A DNA stretch of 64,000 nt, taken from Melittangium boletus DSM 14713. GTDB taxonomy: Bacteria; Myxococcota; Myxococcia; Myxococcales; Myxococcaceae. Below, piece by piece: positions 62,301-64,000 of the stretch; the stretch's first letter is position 1; each line of letters starts with the position of its first letter. The position numbers and the translations under genes were made by a program. The stretch is from the NCBI RefSeq assembly GCF_002305855.1, contig NZ_CP022163.1, forward strand, positions 9,491,765 to 9,555,764, given 5' to 3'. A model generated the notes under the pieces. The model ran no database searches and was not told where the DNA came from. It saw only the letters and a list, made by a program, of their open reading frames with translations.

Positions 62301-64000
62301 CAGGACGAGGTAGGCACCTCCCGCCTTGAGCACGCCCAGCACGGTCTCCAGGTACGAGATTCCTCGCGGGGCGAGGATGGCAACCACGCGATCCGCCGAG
62401 GCGCCCGCGGCCAGCAGGGCGTGCGCCGTGCGGTTGGCTCGCTCGTTCAGCTGCCGGTAGGTGCGCGACTCCGCGCCACACTGGACCGCCACCGCCGAGG
62501 GAGAACGCTCCACCTGCGCCTCGAAGGCGCTGATGACATCCGGCACGGGCCGCGCCGCGGGAGGATTCCAGGCCCCGCGCACGAGCCGTGCTTCCTCCTC
62601 GGGCAGCAGCTCCAGCCGGGAGATCTCCAGCTCCGGCGTCCGCGCGATGGACTCGAGCAGGACCCGGTAGTGTTCCAGCATCCGGCCCACCGTGCTCTCG
62701 GTGAACAGGTCGGCACGGCACTCCAAGGTGGCGATCAGCCCCTGCCGATGCTCGGTGACCGCGAGATCCAGATCGAACTTCGCGGTGCGGCTCTCCGTGA
62801 GGCACTGGCGCAGGTGAACCCCACCCGGGAGCGCTTCCCCTTCGCTCTCCAGGAGCCGGTTGACGGTGAACATCGCCGAGAACAACGGCGCCCGGCTGGC
62901 CTTCTGCTCCGAGCGCAGGGCCGCGACGATCTGTCCGAGCGGTACGTTCTGATGATCCAACGCCTCCAGGACCGAGCGCCGGGTCCGCGTCAGCAGCTCG
63001 CTGAAGCTGGGTCGTCCGGAGGTGTCCGCGCGCAACAGCAGCGTATCGGCGAAGAACCCGATAAGCGGCTCCAACTGGCGGCGAGGCCGGCCGGCCACGG
63101 GGGTGCCGATGAGCAGATCCGTCTGCCCGGAGTAACGGTGGAGCACTACCTCGAAGGCGGCCAGGAGGACGGTGAAGAGCGTCGTCTCATGCCGCGCGGC
63201 CAACGCCCGGAGGCTTCCCGCGAGCCCGTCCGGAAGGGACAGCGACTTCGTCACGCCCTCGCTTCCCTCGACGGGCGGCCGGGGCCGATCCGTGGGGAGC
63301 TCCAGGATGGGCAACTCACCCGAGAGCGTGTCGAGCCAGTAGCGCAACGAGCGCTCATGCTGGGGACCTTGGAGCAATCGCCGCTGCCAGCCCACATAGT
63401 CCGAGTACTGGACAGGCAGCGCGGGCAGGGACTCGGGCTGGCCCGCGAGCAGCAGGGACAGCTCGTTCATGAAGACGGCGATGGAGGCGCCGTCGGCGAT
63501 GATGTGGTGGATGCCGAGGACGAGGGCCCGCTGCTCGGAGCCCAGCTCGGCCAGCGTGAGCCGCAGCAACGGCGCGCGCGTCAGATCGAAGGGGCGTTGC
63601 TCCTCGGCGGCGACCAGTTCTCGCAGCCGCTGCTCCTGCCGCGCGGCGGGCAGGGCACTCAAATCGATCACCGGCACGCTCAGGTGCAGGGCTGGCAGGA
63701 CGCGCCGGAAAGGCACCCCACCCTCCACGCCGAACTCGGTCCGCAGCGACTCGTGCCGCCGGACGATCTCGTTCACCACGCGCTCCACCGCCTCGGCGGA
63801 GAGGGGCCCGGTCACGCGCACGGCGCCGGCCAGGTTGTAGGCCGTGCTGTCGGGATCCAACTGGTGCAGGAACCACAGCCGCTCTTGCGCGAACGACAGC
63901 GCGAGTCCCTCGGCCCCGGACTCGCTGGCCGAGGCCGTCAGGGACAGGTCACTCACGTCCTCGTAGACGCGGCTGGAGATCTCCTCGGCCACGGCTTGGA
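50307..64000 (-). CDS. Four-module nonribosomal peptide synthetase (N-terminus open at window edge)
   Basis: At least 4561 residues. Order: C-A-PCP, C-A-PCP, C-A-PCP, C-A(interrupted)-PCP. C-domain HHxxxD sites are near residues 162 (HHIIADG), 1223 (HHIIVDG), 2299 (HHIICDG) and 3378 (HHIVWDE). Carrier serines are near 1037, 2109, 3176 and 4518 (GGQSLKA). A10 lysines are present in all four. The A4 domain is split by about 260 residues (about 4160-4420) with a GNAT-like signature. There is no E, MT or TE domain, and the gene ends 43 residues after the last carrier serine. A GTG at 63992 is a possible start, but the frame runs to the edge and an upstream part is likely. No PPTase is nearby. Product unknown. 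Confidence 0.95.
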   Translation of the reverse strand, partial: QAVAEEISSRVYEDVSDLSLTASASESGAEGLALSFAQERLWFLHQLDPDSTAYNLAGAVRVTGPLSAEAVERVVNEIVRRHESLRTEFGVEGGVPFRRVLPALHLSVPVIDLSALPAARQEQRLRELVAAEEQRPFDLTRAPLLRLTLAELGSEQRALVLGIHHIIADGASIAVFMNELSLLLAGQPESLPALPVQYSDYVGWQRRLLQGPQHERSLRYWLDTLSGELPILELPTDRPRPPVEGSEGVTKSLSLPDGLAGSLRALAARHETTLFTVLLAAFEVVLHRYSGQTDLLIGTPVAGRPRRQLEPLIGFFADTLLLRADTSGRPSFSELLTRTRRSVLEALDHQNVPLGQIVAALRSEQKASRAPLFSAMFTVNRLLESEGEALPGGVHLRQCLTESRTAKFDLDLAVTEHRQGLIATLECRADLFTESTVGRMLEHYRVLLESIARTPELEISRLELLPEEEARLVRGAWNPPAARPVPDVISAFEAQVERSPSAVAVQCGAESRTYRQLNERANRTAHALLAAGASADRVVAILAPRGISYLETVLGVLKAGGAYLVLDPQQPTSRLARVVAESAPWAVLCAQSLAEHARGALAAAGAQVPLHLIESLSGSETRTHNPGVSVPSSSLAYVVFTSGTTGVPKGSLVERRSLSHHCHAFIQQIGLCAEDRVAQHAPHIFDATTWQFLAPLTVGGQVHILSDEEARDPERLHEALAALRITLMDVVPALLDALLSTGREASPSLRRVLVGGDTLPVEVCRRWLARFPRIPLQNVYGPSECTDVATFHDVTTPPSAEQVSVPIGRPRTGSTVYILDRELRLAPVGVAGELYIGGIGVGRGYINRPEWTAERFIPDPHGSESGARLYRTGDLARWRADGQLEFLGRRDQQVKVRGARIELGDIETPLRAHPALRQAVVLAPDDGLGGRHLVAYVVPVQAGAPESTPEALRRHLGETLPAYMVPHLYVLLEELPLTAVGKVDVKALLARSTAAQMAELDYVAPRDEAERAVASIWQAVLGVARVGARSDFFALGGHSLLAGQVISRVREHFACDVPLRHLFQYPTVEEFTRSLASLERRAPVAAIPRAPREGSLALSYAQKRLWFIQQLDPSDTSYHVSGALLLEGELDTAMLERSLQAVFARHEGLRTTFGDVRGVPYPVLHEHVDFQLGHLDARTAGSPLDEARRLLELEAARPFDFSRPLVRVHLVRVASDRYVLGVCLHHIIVDGWSIALFVEELGRFYSALSRGSDDSGLGPLRIHYHDYAAWQTQRVESGALAEDVAYWRSVFAQPVPLLQLPLDRPAPAVRTASRGARMGFTLPPQTVAGIKALCEREDTSLFMFLLTAFNVLLHHYSGSEDITVGTPVAGRGKPELEALIGCFVNTLVLRTDLSQRPTFRELLHRVRQHTLEAFEHQELPFEKLVEEVQPERDISQNPLFQVMFAFQNTRAWRLELPRVRTAPFDTRITTAKFDLLLEMWEEEGQLHAAFEYATRLFDAATVARFTGHFQTLLASIVETPDVPLLRLPLLPEAERALILEDWNESSVDFRIQTAFAPVFEKQVAATPDAVAVVSGDERLTYRELNRRSNRLAHFLISQGVEAESLVSLLDERGIDFLTLMLGVFKAGGAYLPLDPRHPTARHAQLLEQSGSRILLCGRALEKEARAVASALGEKSPALYFLDDILAASHEEHDPAPRSQPGHLAYVIFTSGTTGVPKGAMIDQRGMLNHLYSKILVLGLGPTDVMLQDASQCFDISVWQFLSPLLVGGTTNVFKDEVAKDPARLYVELERHGLTVIEVVPSLLRALLQVIHADTGWQGKLSRLRAVVSNAETLPPEMLRDWVSLYPRIPLYNTYGATECSDDVSAVSLEPYARRELDRLPVGRPVGNMQVYVLNRELRLAPIGVAGELYIGGVAVGRGYFERPELTASVFMPDPFRAEPGSRFYKTGDIGKYTIDGQLDFLGRLDDQVKVRGYRVELSEIESRIAEHPTVQQTVVLARGKEGADKQLVAYVVSTAPAGELIEALKAKLRGQLPGYMVPGIFMVMESFPLNRNGKIDRKALPVPTREQMRGGESFVAPRDELESYLSTVWAEVLKVERVGIHDNFFDLGGHSLMATQVIARVRDRFQRELPLRSLFQYPTIADFAVQALGAQALGTPAARELLVPVPRAERLELSFAQQRFWFLNELNPEDSSYNVHYALRLDGHVDVARLEKSLRAVMQRHESLRTSFFTVEGVPYQRIHEQVGFVVDLVDLSEAADPEREARQRIEHEAERTFDLSQLPLFRITLFRLAPETHVLFLNMHHIICDGWSMGIFIQEVGECYAAFLEERAPRLPPLPIQSYDHAAWQRRQVDGALFDRQLTYWREVLGKEVPYLELPLDFPRPRTQSHHGAKLPFSLGGELSQAIQTLCQREGVTLYMVLQAALATLLHRVTRSRDVTVGSPIAGRSRPELEGLIGCFINTFVLRVDLSERQTFRQLLAQVRKRTLEAYDNQDVSFERIVEEVLPHRDAGANPLFQVMFVLHNLFGSKVSMPGVDSQHFDYESRTAKFDLLLALWETEGLVEGEWEYNTDLFKRSTVERLHEGWVHVLRGVTEDMGRPLEDYPLMSEAAVRAEVVERNRTDRSLPELACFHELFAQRARTYAGRVAAVCDGRSITYEELDARANQIAHTLIARGLKPESVVSLMLDRGLDYMASILGVWKAGGAYMPVDLGHPERRIASMLELGAARFAISSRAHAEKASSFFPASQVLVIEELPATAPRTAPEVRTELAQLAYVIFTSGSTGVPKGAMLHHHGMLNHLFAKALDLGVGEQDVVAQIAVQTFDVSIWQMFSALLMGGRTAVLTGDDAWDPKRLFGQIQRERITVIQSVPAHMKAMLAELESAPGTYDLSSLRWLIMNGEGLPPDLCQRWFALWPRIPMMNMYGLTECSDDSCHHRILSAPSSDLTYMPINGTLQNHKIYVLDDALRPVPIGVAGELCIGGLGVGRGYAADPERTARVFVPDPFSAEPGARMYRTGDRVRYLDDGSLVFLERLDHQIKLRGRRIDIGEIETALREHAQIKDAVVKAFSEAGAYTRLVAYMVPRIKPAPLLSNVILHLQERVPEYMVPTDFVYLDEFPLTDNGKLDRKALPPPTGSAQNEARQHRPPATETQRRLAEIWSRLLGVSSVGLDDNYFSLGGHSLAAAEMTTKARKAFDIDIPLRVIFESPLLGDYAEQVDRLRMTPNGSGRKARAELDFGALTHVAPQAVYDVAPQQIPEWYAYTLDPDSPVYNITLTLFLDGAINSEAYLEAWNQFIARHQVFRARFDYQDGKPIQVLGAPIRLEASDVFIDRRHIPASEVRDDAEHVADGLGNQLFDLHAGPLFRTRLVTYPDQRHMLVFVIHHIVWDETSTINMIKEFSQLYNQLATGQRPGAPVPRVDYLDYAQRMHDAVRDGVFDQAKAYWLRQFETVPPALALPTDHPRPGVLTYDGSTVDAWFERETVAKLQAALRESNVTLFMFLLAVLNAYLYRLTGNDDIVIGSPIANRDDEMLRDTLGLFATPLPLRARMNEGMTFSELLRQMSSVAIEGYENHGYPSNLLIEQLPLPKDLSRPRLFSVMYGVQNNKTSILDHFHLEGVKISLDERMHGAEWTTARFDLTLVVDQFGDDVSLALNYNSRLFERPTAQRMLREFIFLVNEVLNTPDQSLWDYGLMPGAEARRLLTEFNQTQVPFSREVTVAHLIAQRAAAVPEEIAVLEGEHRYTYAQLQHRALQIGGELTARGVRQGDRVGVLLEPSFELLASLVGILGTGAAYVPLLPDYPEARIRAILADSGIRQVLTVSALREKVEAGGVAPLLLDAPGTWSPASGREVSRPPVRATPGDVAYVIYTSGTTGLPKGIEIEHQGLVNYLEFLQRRYTLERTDCVLMTSSYVFDASIVEIFWPLVSGARVAIASSEQRTDPAQVNELLSRHGVSVLQGVPLFLAAVADARAAGSFSPLERLRLTIVGGAALHREVRDKLLRVFGGRLMNHYGPTEVTVDASTFDCSRDFEGAIVPIGRPIDNARLFILDRRLRPVPIGVTGDIYVASPGLARGYLGDPQRTAEVFLSHSLDGAEPLRLYRTGDVGKYDAEGTVYYLGRSDKQVKIRGNRVELEEINARLSAHPSITSCVVKAVDLDSGSERLLAYLELSEAFNGFTAQGATYRLFTLAQRPELLRQMEAAHLESWPQFFAGDSSVKVLWPRIWTEFPEYQFALVDEADQVVAAGNAVPSRWSGEVSTLPSGWSAALERALSADRALAPDTLLILTGVVLPSHQSRGLASCVLEGFKALTRGMGLARAIVPVRPTGKSNHPELSFTEWCEKRRADGLPEDAWLRIHERVGGRPLGIEPRSQRVVGTVAQWECWTEMRFPVSGEYHVPGGMGPVRIDLEKDVGEYDEPSIWYQHFADSYQGPAWAPLGKRELRTFLADSLPEYMIPEQLRFVAKMPRTPGGKIDERKLPEVRWQAGQTAPPQNPLQHTLAELFRDVLSVEKVGIGDDFFYLGGQSLKAIRLLTLVTQRLGVRVVLKDFYREPTILGLERLVGSAGKTA

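Overview
The DNA is uniformly GC-rich and densely packed with protein-coding genes. The gene mix suggests a myxobacterium, probably of the Cystobacter/Archangium/Myxococcus branch. The clues are a very large modular NRPS, many lipoproteins, paired small ribbon-helix-helix-like proteins, a GerW-like protein and an exopolysaccharide cluster with a sigma54-type promoter. The genus is an inference; no rRNA or marker gene allows a firm call.

Layout. 1-5441 (minus): a tripartite RND efflux operon (adaptor, pump, TolC-like channel, the last cut by the window edge), with a strong palindromic operator over its promoter. 5697-6857: an ATP-grasp enzyme. 6891-7664: an esterase. 7791-13382 (minus): a polysaccharide cluster (deacetylase, flippase, acetyltransferase, two glycosyltransferases). 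Its upstream region carries a near-consensus sigma54 site and two distal inverted elements. 13857-19299 (plus): a tightly overlapped cytochrome c maturation operon ccmABCDEFG, followed by a zinc-ribbon membrane protein. 20468-22188 (minus): a secreted CX3C-repeat protein and argG. 22250-24179 (plus): a tandemly duplicated secreted toxin-like/immunity-like pair whose divergent cores sit between identical arms. 24268-28120: hutU, hutI and a class II amidotransferase. 28128-29310 (minus): a ceramidase-like membrane protein and a lipoprotein. 29404-38961 (minus): a housekeeping block tilS-ftsH-folP-glmM-pdxJ-acpS-nnr-tsaE. 39421-39855: two RHH-like small proteins behind an orphan plus-strand terminator. 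39880-45183: a 5'-nucleotidase-C-domain lipoprotein translationally coupled to a TonB-dependent receptor, and a divergent ChaN-like protein, probably concerned with metal or haem acquisition. 45208-50287: YaiI family, an FG-GAP lipoprotein, an acyl-CoA carboxylase beta subunit and a GerW-like protein. 50307-64000 (minus): a four-module NRPS, open at its N-terminus.

The two most notable systems are the NRPS and the toxin/immunity duplication. The last NRPS adenylation domain is interrupted between motifs A8 and A9 by about 260 residues with a GNAT-like acyl-CoA signature. That module also has an aberrant condensation domain and no thioesterase. The toxin/immunity duplication looks like a cassette-exchange product: 259 bp and 131 bp of perfect identity flank divergent toxin C-terminal and immunity N-terminal halves.

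Functions are assigned from motifs read by eye; no database search was run.
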